From: Thioclava atlantica
GTDB lineage: Bacteria > Pseudomonadota > Alphaproteobacteria > Rhodobacterales > Rhodobacteraceae
Length of the DNA stretch: 64,000 nucleotides
Reading direction: 5' to 3'
Assembly (NCBI RefSeq): GCF_000737065.1
Contig: NZ_AQRC01000002.1
Coordinates: 186,001 to 250,000 of the forward strand
The notes below the pieces were generated by a model. It was not told the origin of the DNA and did no database searches. It saw only the letters and a list, made by a program, of their open reading frames with translations. Below, piece after piece: positions 45,708-54,562 of the stretch; within the stretch, counting starts at the first letter, position 1, and the number at the start of each line of letters is the position of its first letter. A program made the translations under genes and the position numbers.

Positions 45708-47318
45708 TCAGACGCCGCTGTCGAAGGGTTCGAACGCGTCCGCGCGGGCGCGTTTCCAGCGCTTGAGATAGCCGAAGCGATCGTCATCCTCGCGCAGCAG
45801 GAACCCTTCGGGCATGTAGTGATAGATCTCGTCGCCGACCTTGAAGTCGCGTTCGCGGTCGCGCACCAGCAGATGATGCGGCAGGAACTGGCCCGGATGG
45901 GTGAGCCCCGCAGCCCCCGTCATCTCGGCCAGCGCCTTCATCGTGTTGCGGTGGAAATTGGCGACGCGCTGCGCCTTGTCGGGCACCACCAGCGCGCGCT
46001 GACGGATCGGGTCCTGCGTCGTCACCCCGGTCGGGCATTTGTTGGTGTGGCAGGACTGCGCCTGAATGCAGCCGATCGAGAACATGAAGCCGCGCGCCGA
46101 GTTCGCCCAATCCGCCCCGATGGCGAGCACCTTGGCGAGGTGGAAGGCGGTCACCAGCTTGCCCGAGGCGCCGATCTTGATCCGGTCGCGCAGCCCCGCA
46201 CCGCGCAGCGTGTTGTGCACGAAGCTCAGCCCCTCGACGAGCGGGAAGCCCATATGGTTGGCGAATTCCAGAGGCGCCGCGCCGGTGCCGCCCTCCTTGC
46301 CGTCCACGACGATGAAATCGGGGGTCACGCCGGTTTCCAGCATCGCCTTGACGATGCACATGAACTCGCGCCGGTGACCGACGCAAAGCTTGAAGCCCAC
46401 CGGCTTGCCGCCCGAGAGCTCGCGCAGCTGCGAGATGAAACCCATCATCTCGAGCGGCGTGTCGAAGGCCGAATGCGACGCCGGCGAGACGCAATCGACG
46501 CCCATCGGGATGTCGCGCGCCTCGGCGATCTCGGGGGTGATCTTGGCGGCCGGCAGCATGCCGCCATGGCCCGGTTTCGCGCCCTGGCTGAGCTTGATCT
46601 CGATCATCTTCACCTGCGGATCGGCGGCCCGCTCGGCGAATTTCTCGGGATTGAAGGAGCCGTCATGATTGCGGCAGCCGAAATAGCCCGAACCGATCTC
46701 GTAGATCAGGTCGCCGCCTTCCCGGTGATAGCGCGAAATCCCGCCCTCGCCGGTGTCATGGGCGAAACCGCCCATCTTCGCGCCGCGGTTCAGCGCCATG
46801 ATCGCATTGGCCGAGAGCGCCCCGAAGGACATCGCCGAGATGTTGTAGATCGAGGCGCTGTAGGGCTGTGTGCAATCCGGCCCGCCGATTTCGACCCGGA
46901 AATCGCTGTTCTCGATATGGCGCGGCTTCACCGAATGGGTGATCCACTGATACCCCGATTCCGAGACCCTCAGCCGGGTGCCGAAGGGCTTGGCGTCCTC
47001 GATATCCTTCGCACGCTGATAGACGATCGTGCGGGTGGCGCGCGAGAACGGCACGTCCTCGTCATCGCCCTCGATCAGGTATTGCCGGATCTCGGGGCGG
47101 ATCTCCTCGAAGAAGAAACGCAGATGGCCGAGGATCGGATAGTTGCGGGTGATCGCGTGGCGGGTCTGGATCAGGTCGTGAATGCCGACCAGCGTCAGGA
47201 AACCGAAGAGGATCAGCCCGATCAGGAACCAGTCGCTCAGCAGCAGCCCGAGAAGGGATACGACGGCGAGGAATGCGGACAGGGCGAGCGGCGAAAAGCG
47301 AACGAAGCGCGTGAACAT
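45708..47318 (-). CDS. Membrane-anchored FMN-binding glutamate-synthase-like protein
   Basis: 536 residues from the ATG at 47318 (MFTRFVRFSPLAL), with GGGAGGGG directly upstream. Two hydrophobic helices at residues 8-45 are followed by a GltS FMN-binding domain (about residues 130-480), with SFGALSANAIMALNRGAK, SGYFGCRNHDGSF, KLSQGAKPGHGGMLP, DGKEGGTGAAPLEF and the Fe-S-like cysteine set GCIQAQSCHTNKCPTGV. The amidotransferase and GXGXG domains of true glutamate synthase are missing. Stand-alone members like this are widespread but their substrate is unclear. Confidence 0.88.
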   Translation of the reverse strand: MFTRFVRFSPLALSAFLAVVSLLGLLLSDWFLIGLILFGFLTLVGIHDLIQTRHAITRNYPILGHLRFFFEEIRPEIRQYLIEGDDEDVPFSRATRTIVYQRAKDIEDAKPFGTRLRVSESGYQWITHSVKPRHIENSDFRVEIGGPDCTQPYSASIYNISAMSFGALSANAIMALNRGAKMGGFAHDTGEGGISRYHREGGDLIYEIGSGYFGCRNHDGSFNPEKFAERAADPQVKMIEIKLSQGAKPGHGGMLPAAKITPEIAEARDIPMGVDCVSPASHSAFDTPLEMMGFISQLRELSGGKPVGFKLCVGHRREFMCIVKAMLETGVTPDFIVVDGKEGGTGAAPLEFANHMGFPLVEGLSFVHNTLRGAGLRDRIKIGASGKLVTAFHLAKVLAIGADWANSARGFMFSIGCIQAQSCHTNKCPTGVTTQDPIRQRALVVPDKAQRVANFHRNTMKALAEMTGAAGLTHPGQFLPHHLLVRDRERDFKVGDEIYHYMPEGFLLREDDDRFGYLKRWKRARADAFEPFDSGV

Positions 47319-47395
47319 GTCCCCTCCCACGGGGTTGTTATCATTTGTTCTTGCGCGGCCAGTCTAGCGCGCGTGGCCTCTATGTCGAGGCCCGC

Positions 47396-48187
47396 TCATG
47401 CATGCAACCCCGGATCGGACCAGAGCGCGTTTTCGATCGCATCGAGCCCGTCGGTCAGGCAGGCGGGCCCCGGCTGGAGGATGAGTGTCGATTTGATCTC
47501 GTGGAGCCGTCCGCGCGCAACAGCCGGAATGCTTTGCCATCCCGGACGGGAAGAAACTTTTTCGGGCCGGAATTTCTTGCCGCACCACGAGCCGAGGATG
47601 ATATCGGGCGCGGCCGCGATCACTTGTTCGGGAGTGGCGATGCGATCCTTCGCCTTGCCTTCGCGGCCGAGCTCGGCGAACACGTCCCGACCTCCCGCGA
47701 TGGCGATCAGTTCCGAGACCCAGCCCACGCCCGAGATCAGCGGATCGTCCCATTCCTCGAACCAGACGCGCGGCCGTGCGGGGCGCGGTTTGGCGGCGAT
47801 GCGCGCGAGCCGCGCCTCATATCCCGCCGCAAGCGCATCGGCCTTCTCGGGACAGCCCACCAGCGCTCCGAGCGTGCGGATCATGTCGAGAATACCCGCG
47901 ATGGAACGCTGGTTGAACGCATGGACCGCGACACCCTCGCGCACCAGCCCCACCACGATCTTCGCCTGCAGATCCGAGAAGGTCAGCACGAGGTCGGGTT
48001 CGAGCGCGAGGATCTTCGGAATATCGGCGCTGATGAAGGCCGAGACGCGCGGCTTCTCGCGGCGCACCCGGGCGGGACGGACCGCATAGCCCGAAACACC
48101 GACGATGCGGTCCTCCTCGCCCAGAAGATACAGGGTCTCGACCGTCTCCTCGGTGAGGCAGACGATCCGCTCGGGGGGAAAAGCCAT
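47396..48187 (-). CDS. BtuF-like cobalamin-binding protein without signal peptide
   Basis: 263 residues from the ATG at 48187 (MAFPPERIVCLTEETVETL). The type III periplasmic-binding fold is evident (RIVGVSGYA, ILALEPDLVLTFSDLQA, RVWFEEWDDPLISGVGW, AAPDIILGSWCGKKF). There is no signal peptide: the binding domain begins within eight residues of the start. It is the last gene of the B12 operon, overlapping the ATPase gene by one base. It may act in the cytoplasm, or its export signal may have been lost. Confidence 0.83.
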   Translation of the reverse strand: MAFPPERIVCLTEETVETLYLLGEEDRIVGVSGYAVRPARVRREKPRVSAFISADIPKILALEPDLVLTFSDLQAKIVVGLVREGVAVHAFNQRSIAGILDMIRTLGALVGCPEKADALAAGYEARLARIAAKPRPARPRVWFEEWDDPLISGVGWVSELIAIAGGRDVFAELGREGKAKDRIATPEQVIAAAPDIILGSWCGKKFRPEKVSSRPGWQSIPAVARGRLHEIKSTLILQPGPACLTDGLDAIENALWSDPGLHA

Positions 48188-48936
48188 CAGGTATCCAGCG
48201 TCGAAAGCGGTTGGAAAACAGGTCCTTGCGGGGTGATCTTGAAATGCGCCCGGATGTGGAAGACCTCGGCCAGAAGCGCCTCGCTCAGCACCTCGCCCGG
48301 CGGCCCGTCCGCCACCATCCGCCCTCGGTCCATCACCCAGAGCCGCGTGCAGTGGCGCGCCGCGAGCCCCAGATCGTGCAGCGAGGTGACGACCGCGCCG
48401 CCCGCGCGCGCATGGGCCTCGAAGACCTCCATCGTCGCGATCTGCGCCGCCGGATCGAGCCCCGCGATCGGCTCGTCGGCCAGGATCAGCGGGCTTTCCT
48501 GCGCCAGCGCGCGGGCGATCAGAACCCGCGCCTGCTCGCCGCCCGAAAGCCGCGTGGCGATGCGGTCGCGATAGGTCTCGAGCCCCATCCGGCCAAGCGC
48601 CGCCTCGACCGCCGCCTCTCCGGCCGCCGCCTGATCGCGCCCATGCGGCAGGCGACCGAGCGCGACCAACTCGGCCACCGACAGTCCCCAGGCGATCTCG
48701 CGCGCCTGCGGCAGCCACGCCGCCGCCCGTGCCCGCGCCAGCGGATCGAGCCCCGCCAGAGAGCTTGTCCCGCGATGGTCCAGAAGCCCGAGCGCCCCGC
48801 GCATCAGTGTCGTCTTGCCCGCCCCGTTGGGGCCGATCAGCCCGATCACCTCGCCTTCGCGCACCGAGGCGGAAACCCGATCGACGACCGGGCATGCGCC
48901 CCGCAGAACGGTGAGGTCGGCAAGTTCCAGCATCAT
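48187..48936 (-). CDS. Vitamin B12 ABC transporter ATP-binding protein (BtuD-like)
   Basis: 249 residues from the ATG at 48936, whose ATGA overlaps the permease stop. Walker A is GPNGAGKTT, the signature is LSGGEQARVLIARAL, Walker B is LILADEPIAG, and the switch His is in VVTSLHDLGLAARH. Part of the FecCD/BtuCD-type importer family. The substrate is assigned from the riboswitch and TonB receptor upstream. Confidence 0.9.
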   Translation of the reverse strand: MMLELADLTVLRGACPVVDRVSASVREGEVIGLIGPNGAGKTTLMRGALGLLDHRGTSSLAGLDPLARARAAAWLPQAREIAWGLSVAELVALGRLPHGRDQAAAGEAAVEAALGRMGLETYRDRIATRLSGGEQARVLIARALAQESPLILADEPIAGLDPAAQIATMEVFEAHARAGGAVVTSLHDLGLAARHCTRLWVMDRGRMVADGPPGEVLSEALLAEVFHIRAHFKITPQGPVFQPLSTLDT

Positions 48937-49916
48937 CCCTCGCGCCCCAGCTTGCGGATCATCGACAGGAAGAACGGCGCGCCCACGAGAGCCGTCAGCA
49001 CCCCGAGCTTCAGGTCCCGTTCGGGCGCGATGACCCGCGTGGCGATATCGGCCGCCATCAGCATCGCGGCCCCTCCGAGCGCGGAGGCCGGCAGAAGCCG
49101 CGAGGGCCGCGCCCCCATCGGCTCGCGCAACAGGTGCGGCACGACGAGCCCGACGAAGCCGATCGCGCCCGCGACCGCCGTCGCCGCCCCCACCATCAGC
49201 GCGGTGCCGAGCACGATCTCGAGCCGCAATCGCTTGAGCGAGATCCCCATCGAGGCCGCCGCATCCTCGCCCAGCGAAAGCGCATCGAGCCCCGCGCCGG
49301 TGCGCAGCAGGATCAGCGCACCGAGCCCGAGGAAGGGAGCCGCGAGCGCCACATGGGTCACCGAGCGGTCGGCAAGCGAGCCCATCATCCAGAACACGAT
49401 CTCGGCCGCGGCATAGGGCGAGGGCGCGAGGTTGAGCACCATCGCGGTCGCCGCCGCCGCGAGCGCCGAGACCGCGATACCGGCGAGGATCAGCACCAGC
49501 GCCCGCCCCTCGCGCCCCGCAAGGATCAGGATCAGCGCCACGGCGACGCCCGCGCCCGCCAGCGCCGCGAAGGGCAGCGCCAGCGCGAAGGTGGCATAAA
49601 GCCCGGTCTGGATCGCGATCACCGCGCCAAGCGCCGCGCCCGCAGAGGTGCCGATCAGCCCCGGTTCGGCCAACGGGTTGCGCAGGAAGCCCTGCATCGC
49701 CGCCCCCGACAGCCCGAGTGCCGCCCCGACGCCAAAGCCCAGGACCGCGCGCGGCAGGCGCAGCTCGCGCATCACCAGCCCCGCCGCGCCATCGCCCGAG
49801 ATCAGCGCGCGCAGCCCCTCGAGCGGGCCGATGCCCGACGGCCCGATCAGCAGCGAGGCGAGAAACAGCGCGGCGCAGGCCAGCGACAACCAGATGAGGA
49901 TCGCCCGGTAACTCAT
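48933..49916 (-). CDS. Vitamin B12 ABC transporter permease (FecCD/BtuC family)
   Basis: 327 residues, nine to ten membrane helices. Family motifs include GAALGLSGAAMQGFLRNPLAEPGLIGTSAGAALG (start of this block about residue 60), the GAIGFVGLVVPHLLREPMG cytoplasmic loop that meets the ATPase, and ATRVIAPERDLKLGVLTALVGAPFF at the end. It overlaps the binding-protein stop by four bases upstream and the ATPase start downstream. Confidence 0.93.
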   Translation of the reverse strand: MSYRAILIWLSLACAALFLASLLIGPSGIGPLEGLRALISGDGAAGLVMRELRLPRAVLGFGVGAALGLSGAAMQGFLRNPLAEPGLIGTSAGAALGAVIAIQTGLYATFALALPFAALAGAGVAVALILILAGREGRALVLILAGIAVSALAAAATAMVLNLAPSPYAAAEIVFWMMGSLADRSVTHVALAAPFLGLGALILLRTGAGLDALSLGEDAAASMGISLKRLRLEIVLGTALMVGAATAVAGAIGFVGLVVPHLLREPMGARPSRLLPASALGGAAMLMAADIATRVIAPERDLKLGVLTALVGAPFFLSMIRKLGREG

Positions 49917-50803
49917 TGCGTGAGCTTCTCCTTTTCGATCCTGCGCCCGAGCGCGGCGAGGTCCTGCACCGCATTGAGCATCGCCGGCGCGCCGCAGGTC
50001 CAGCTCGCGTCGCGCAAGCCCCGCACCACCGGAAGATCGCGCAGGACCGGATGGGCCAGCACCTCCTGCGCGCGGCTTGTCCCGGTCTCGCCCTGCGAGC
50101 CGCCGACCACGACCAGATCGGGCCGGTCCATCACCAGATCCTCCATCGGCAGCCGCCCGCCCCAGTCCAGCCCCGGCCCGCTGACGACATTGGTGAACCC
50201 CGCCATCGCGAGGATCTGCCCTTCGAGCGTGCGCGGCCCGTAGCCATATCCGCTCGGGCCGATGATCGCCGCGCGCAGCCCCGGCGCGGGTTTCTCGATC
50301 GCGGCGAGACGGGCATCGAATTGCGCGAGCATCGCCGCCGCCCGCCCGGGGTGACCGAGCAGCCGCCCCATCGTGGTGATCCGCGCCCGGATCTCGGACA
50401 GAGAAGTGCCAGGCGGAAGCTGTTCGACCCGGATCCCCAGCGTCCTGAGCATCCGGATCGTGTCCGGGTTCGACCAGGTATCGGCGAGCACGAGATCGGG
50501 ATGAAGGATCGAGATTTCTTCGGCCCGCCCGTGGTTTGCGCGGTAGTCTTCAGCCTGTTTCCAATGCACCGACATGCCCGGATCGGTGGCGAAATGGCTC
50601 AGCGATACGATCTGGCCCGGATCGGCCAGCGCCAGTGCCAACTGATCGGTGCACAGGTTCATCGAGACGACGCGATCCGGCATGTCGGCATTGGTCTGCG
50701 CGGGCGTCTGGGCCCGCGCAGGAACCGCCGCCCAGAGAGCGGCGGCGATGAGGGCGACACGCGCCCCCGCTCTGGGATCAGAACTGCGCACGCAGCCCCA
50801 CAT
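49913..50803 (-). CDS. Vitamin B12 ABC transporter periplasmic binding protein (BtuF-like)
   Basis: 296 residues from the ATG at 50803; a GTG at 50791 is an alternative start, and both lie inside or beside the end of the receptor gene. The signal peptide (VALIAAALWAAVPARAQ) ends near residue 32. The binding fold follows with RVVSMNLCTDQLALALAD, ILHPDLVLADTWSNPDT and MAGFTNVVSGPGLDWGG. It hands cobalamin from the outer-membrane receptor to the permease. Overlap of 26 bases with the receptor gene. Confidence 0.88.
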   Translation of the reverse strand: MWGCVRSSDPRAGARVALIAAALWAAVPARAQTPAQTNADMPDRVVSMNLCTDQLALALADPGQIVSLSHFATDPGMSVHWKQAEDYRANHGRAEEISILHPDLVLADTWSNPDTIRMLRTLGIRVEQLPPGTSLSEIRARITTMGRLLGHPGRAAAMLAQFDARLAAIEKPAPGLRAAIIGPSGYGYGPRTLEGQILAMAGFTNVVSGPGLDWGGRLPMEDLVMDRPDLVVVGGSQGETGTSRAQEVLAHPVLRDLPVVRGLRDASWTCGAPAMLNAVQDLAALGRRIEKEKLTQ

Positions 50804-52610
50804 AGGCCGCCCGGTCCGACGTGCCATAGCCCGGCCAGAGCTGATACTGCGCGTCGAAGAGGTTCTCGATACGCAGATAGGCCTCCTTGCCCTCGCCCAG
50901 ATCGTAGCGGAGCTGCGCATTGACGACACCGTAATCGGGCTGGCTCTGGCGGTCGGCGACCACGCGCAGATCGGCGCCCGCGGTGATCCGGTCAGTCAGC
51001 TTCGCATCGAGCCCGGCGGTCAGAGTATGACGCCCGAAAGCGGTGTTCCAGGTGGAGCCGCTCGACAGACCCGCCGGGTTCGACCAGTCGAGATAGGTAT
51101 AGCCGAGGCGATAGTCGATCCGGTCGCTCAGCGGCCCTTTCAGGCCGAGTTCGAGGCCCTGCCGCGTCGCGGTGCCCGAGGTCTGGTAGTAGCTGTAGGT
51201 GCTCGAGGAATAGTCGATCAGATCCTCGACCTCGATCCTGAACAGCGTCGCGGTCAGGGTCTGCGCCCCGAACTTGCGCTCCACGCCGAGATCGTAGCTG
51301 AGCGATTTCTCAGGCTGCAGGTCGGGGTTGCCTGCGCCGTAGCCGGCGTAAAGCTCGTAGCCCGAGGGCGCGCGGAAGCCGTTGCCGATCGAGCTGCGGA
51401 CCAGCGTCTGCGCATCGGCCTGCCAGGTCACCCCGAGACGGCCCGTGGTGAAGCCGCCGAATTGCGAATGCTCGTCATGGCGCGCCGAGGCGACCACGTT
51501 CACGTCCGTCACCGGCTCGAAGGCATATTCCGCGAAGACCCCGGTATCGGCGGTCAGCACCTGCCCGGTGACATAGGTCCCGGTATAGGTCTCGAGCTTG
51601 CGGTCGGCGCCGAAGGTCAGACGCCCCTGCCCGAGATCGGTCGCAGCCTTCCAGTCGAGCGTGCGGCGTTTTCCCTGATAGTAAAACGGACCGTAGGGAC
51701 CGCCCCGGTTATCACGTTTTGTGGTGAAATAGCTCAGCCCAAGCTCGTGGTTGAAGCGTCCTGTGGAGAATTGTCCGAAAAGACGTGCGCCCCGCTCCTT
51801 GTGAATTGTGTATTCTCCATCATCCGAGGGGAGAGAGCCTCCCTTGTCAAACTCGCCGCGATCGTTCTGGGCAAAGCCCGCGAAACCGATCAGCAGGCCC
51901 TCGCTGACGCGTTTCTGGGCGCGCAGGCTCAGACGCTCGGCGCTGTAGCCGTCGGCCTCGGTATTGCCGTTACGCTTGTCGGCGGCCGAGAAGCCCGCCG
52001 TGTAGATCTTCGACAGCTGCACCGCGAGCTCGTCCTCGCCCTGCTTCCAGCCGAAGCTGTAGGCCGCGTTCGCGGTGTGGTAGGAGCCCGCCTCGAGATC
52101 GACGCGCTGGCTGAAACCGTCCTTGGTGGGGCGCGGCGTGTCGAGGTTGATGACCCCCGCCACCGCCTGCCCGCCATAGACCGCCGATTGCGAGCCGCGC
52201 AGGATCTCGACCCGATCGTAGTTGAAGCTGTTGAACCGGCCCAGATCGGGCAGAACCTGCGTCGCCGAGGGGTCGGAGACGTCGATCCCGTCGACCAGCA
52301 CCTTGACGTAGTTCTGCGACACGCCCCGGATCGTGAACCCGGTCTGCGCGCCCATCGGCCCGCGGGCCAGGATACCGACGCCGGGCGCCTGGGCGATGAG
52401 TTGGGCAAGCCGGGTCTCGCCGGTCTTTTCCATCTCCTTCTTCGAGATCACGGTCACCGATTGCGCGGTCTCGTCGGACGAGCGCGGCTCGAGCGCGCCG
52501 TAATAGATGACGATCTCGTCGAGCGCGTAGGGTTGGCTGTCTTGCGCGAAGGCCGGGGCGGCGAGCGCGGTGGTGAAGAGAAGGGTTGCGGCAATTCGTG
52601 AGTGCGCCAT
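50778..52610 (-). CDS. btuB: TonB-dependent outer-membrane receptor (BtuB-like)
   Basis: 610 residues from the ATG at 52610 (MAHSRIAATLLFTTALAAPAF, a signal peptide). The TonB-box-like segment LDEIVIYYG lies near residue 30. The plug domain follows (TVISKKEMEKTGETRLAQL, TIRGVSQNYVKVLVDGIDVSD, RVEILRGSQSAVYGGQAVAGVINL), then a 22-strand barrel ending in an aromatic residue (YVGLRAQF). Control by the cobalamin riboswitch just upstream supports B12 as substrate. First gene of the operon. Confidence 0.93.
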   Translation of the reverse strand: MAHSRIAATLLFTTALAAPAFAQDSQPYALDEIVIYYGALEPRSSDETAQSVTVISKKEMEKTGETRLAQLIAQAPGVGILARGPMGAQTGFTIRGVSQNYVKVLVDGIDVSDPSATQVLPDLGRFNSFNYDRVEILRGSQSAVYGGQAVAGVINLDTPRPTKDGFSQRVDLEAGSYHTANAAYSFGWKQGEDELAVQLSKIYTAGFSAADKRNGNTEADGYSAERLSLRAQKRVSEGLLIGFAGFAQNDRGEFDKGGSLPSDDGEYTIHKERGARLFGQFSTGRFNHELGLSYFTTKRDNRGGPYGPFYYQGKRRTLDWKAATDLGQGRLTFGADRKLETYTGTYVTGQVLTADTGVFAEYAFEPVTDVNVVASARHDEHSQFGGFTTGRLGVTWQADAQTLVRSSIGNGFRAPSGYELYAGYGAGNPDLQPEKSLSYDLGVERKFGAQTLTATLFRIEVEDLIDYSSSTYSYYQTSGTATRQGLELGLKGPLSDRIDYRLGYTYLDWSNPAGLSSGSTWNTAFGRHTLTAGLDAKLTDRITAGADLRVVADRQSQPDYGVVNAQLRYDLGEGKEAYLRIENLFDAQYQLWPGYGTSDRAAYVGLRAQF

Positions 52611-52761
52611 TTCCAAAATCCCTCGAAACACGGCCTTGAGGCCGTTGAGCTTTTGTTTGCAAGTCTTTGGAAAGATGCCCTTTCCGCCGACGGTGAAGAA
52701 TGTCACCACTGACGGAAATCCGCCTCTCCCGCGCACCCCGCACGGGCAGAAAGGATGAGCG

Positions 52762-52930
52762 CCTCGGCAGGTCTCCTGACTCGCGGGTCGTCGCTCTGGC
52801 TGGCCTTCCCGGGAATGTCCCAGTGGCGTGTCAGCCGTCGCTCGCCGCTCACAGTTGCGGGGGCAGCCCCGGAATAGGCAGATGCCGCACCGGGTTCCCT
52901 TTTCATCCGCTCACGCGGAACCGAAGTGCC
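52762..52930 (-). ncRNA. Cobalamin (AdoCbl) riboswitch
   Basis: Read on the minus strand, the leader shows the RF00174 conserved pieces in order: GGTTCC, GGGAACCCGGTGC, GGGGCTGCCCCCGCAACTGT, GCCACTGGGA, GGGAAGGCCAGCC, and the B12 box GAGTCAGGAGACCTGCC at 52783-52766. It lies 150 bases before btuB and should lower expression of the uptake operon when cobalamin is plentiful. It starts only some 40 bases behind the DUF475 stop, with no terminator in between. Confidence 0.97.
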
Positions 52931-52969
52931 GCCGATGTGCCGCGACGGCAACCTCCTGTCAAGGAAAAT

Positions 52970-54034
52970 TCAGCTTTCGTGAGACACCCGTATCCGCTTG
53001 TTGAAGCGGATCGAGGAGAGGAGCGCGAGCCCGATCAGCCCCGCGCCCAGGAGGCCGGTGATCACTTCAGGCACCTCCATGAAGGTCTGCGCGAACATCA
53101 CCACCGAGAGGATCAGGATCGACCAGAAGGCCCCGTGTTCGAGATAACGGAACTCGTTGAGCGTGTTGCGCTCGACCAGCATCAGGGTCATCGAGCGGAC
53201 ATAGACCGCGCCAATCCCCAGCCCGATCGCGATCAGGAACAGGTTCTGGGTCAGCGCGAAGGCCCCGATCACCCCGTCGAAGCTGAAGGAGGCGTCGAGC
53301 ACCTCGAGATAGAGGAACGCGCCGAGCCCGGCCTTGGCGGTCTCGGCCACCATGCTCTTGCGGTCGAGCACATGGCCCAGCACCTCGACGCCGAGGAAGG
53401 TCGCGAGCCCCGCCACCGAGGCGAAGAGGAAATCGCCATCGCGCCCCTCGGGCAGGAACCAGGTGAAGAGCATGATCAAGCCGAGCACGAAGCCGATCTC
53501 GAGCCCACGGATCGAGGCGCAGGCGCGCAGCCGGCATTCGAGCGTGTGGATCCAGTCCACTTCCTTGCCCTCGTCGACGAAATAGGTCAGCGCGACCATC
53601 ATCAGGAACGCGCCGCCGAAGCCCGCGATCGAGAGATGCGCCCCCTCGATGATATGCGCGTATTGCTGCGGGTGGCGCGCGGCCAGCTCGATCGCTTCCC
53701 ACGGCCCGATCCCCGCGGCGATCACGACGATCAGAAGCGGAAACAGGATCCGCATCCCGAAGACCGCGATCAGGATCCCCCAGGTCAGGAAGCGCCGCTG
53801 CCATTGCGGCGTCATCTGCTGGAGCTTGTTGGCGTTGACGATGGCGTTGTCGAAGCTCAGCGAGATCTCGAGCACCGCGAGGATCGCCGCGACGAACAGG
53901 AAGGAAAGCGCGCCGCCGAGCGTTCCGCTATGCTGGAACCCTAGGACGAAGGCGCCCACGAGCCCCGCGAAGGTCAAAGCGAAGGCCCAGGAGAAATAAC
54001 GTAACGGGGTTTGGATGATGGCTCCGGCTGGCAT
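52970..54034 (-). CDS. DUF475 integral membrane protein (TerC-like)
   Basis: 354 residues, nine or so membrane helices. The TerC-type acidic membrane motifs are LEISLSFDNAIVNANKL and LEVLDASFSFDGVIGAFA, repeated about 200 residues apart as in metal-ion exporters of the TerC group. A metal-transport role is probable from the family but not shown here. It ends just before the cobalamin riboswitch. Confidence 0.88.
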   Translation of the reverse strand: MPAGAIIQTPLRYFSWAFALTFAGLVGAFVLGFQHSGTLGGALSFLFVAAILAVLEISLSFDNAIVNANKLQQMTPQWQRRFLTWGILIAVFGMRILFPLLIVVIAAGIGPWEAIELAARHPQQYAHIIEGAHLSIAGFGGAFLMMVALTYFVDEGKEVDWIHTLECRLRACASIRGLEIGFVLGLIMLFTWFLPEGRDGDFLFASVAGLATFLGVEVLGHVLDRKSMVAETAKAGLGAFLYLEVLDASFSFDGVIGAFALTQNLFLIAIGLGIGAVYVRSMTLMLVERNTLNEFRYLEHGAFWSILILSVVMFAQTFMEVPEVITGLLGAGLIGLALLSSIRFNKRIRVSHES

Positions 54035-54136
54035 CAGCGCTCAGATAGGGGTCGGGACGCGGCTTCGCAAGGGAGGCCCCGCGCGCAGCCCTGCGCTTTG
54101 ACGGGACGCAGGCGCGCAACGCGACGTCACGAAGGG

Positions 54137-54562
54137 TCAGAGCCCGGCCTCGCTCAGCCAGCCCTCGATCCGGGCCTTGTTCACCCCGAGATCGGAGCGT
54201 CCGAAGACGAGATGGCCGCGGATCTGAAGGGTCTTCCCATCGACCCAGAGCAGCGTGACATCGGGAAAGCCCCAGAAGGCGGATCGGGTGACATAGGCCG
54301 CGCGGCCCTCGGCCACCGAGCCCGCGACGCGCCGGGTGCGGGCGGTGGCGCGGATGATCTTGTCGAGGGCGGCCATCTGCGCCCCCGGGTCGCCCAGCTC
54401 TCGCGCGGCCTGGAAGCCCCCCGTTAAAGGGTAGTCCCCCGGTGCCTTGGCGAGCCCTTCGATCTCGTAGCGCTGCGGGTCGATCGGAGCGAGCCGCACC
54501 CAGGCATCGGCCGCGACCACGGCGACCGCCACCAGCCCGAGAAGCAGCCCGAGGGTCTTCAT
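54137..54562 (-). CDS. DUF1499 protein, membrane anchored
   Basis: 141 residues from the ATG at 54562 (MKTLGLLLGLVAVAVVAADAW), one N-terminal hydrophobic segment. DUF1499 motifs are KIIRATARTRRVAG and YVTRSAFWGFPDVTLLWVDG. The function of the family is unknown. Its ATGA overlaps the agmatinase stop, so the two genes are translated together. Confidence 0.82.
   Translation of the reverse strand: MKTLGLLLGLVAVAVVAADAWVRLAPIDPQRYEIEGLAKAPGDYPLTGGFQAARELGDPGAQMAALDKIIRATARTRRVAGSVAEGRAAYVTRSAFWGFPDVTLLWVDGKTLQIRGHLVFGRSDLGVNKARIEGWLSEAGL

Noticed and set aside
52766-52850. Possible repeat or attachment site at the inverted GC-rich sequences after the btu genes
   Set aside because: They are the paired elements of the cobalamin riboswitch.
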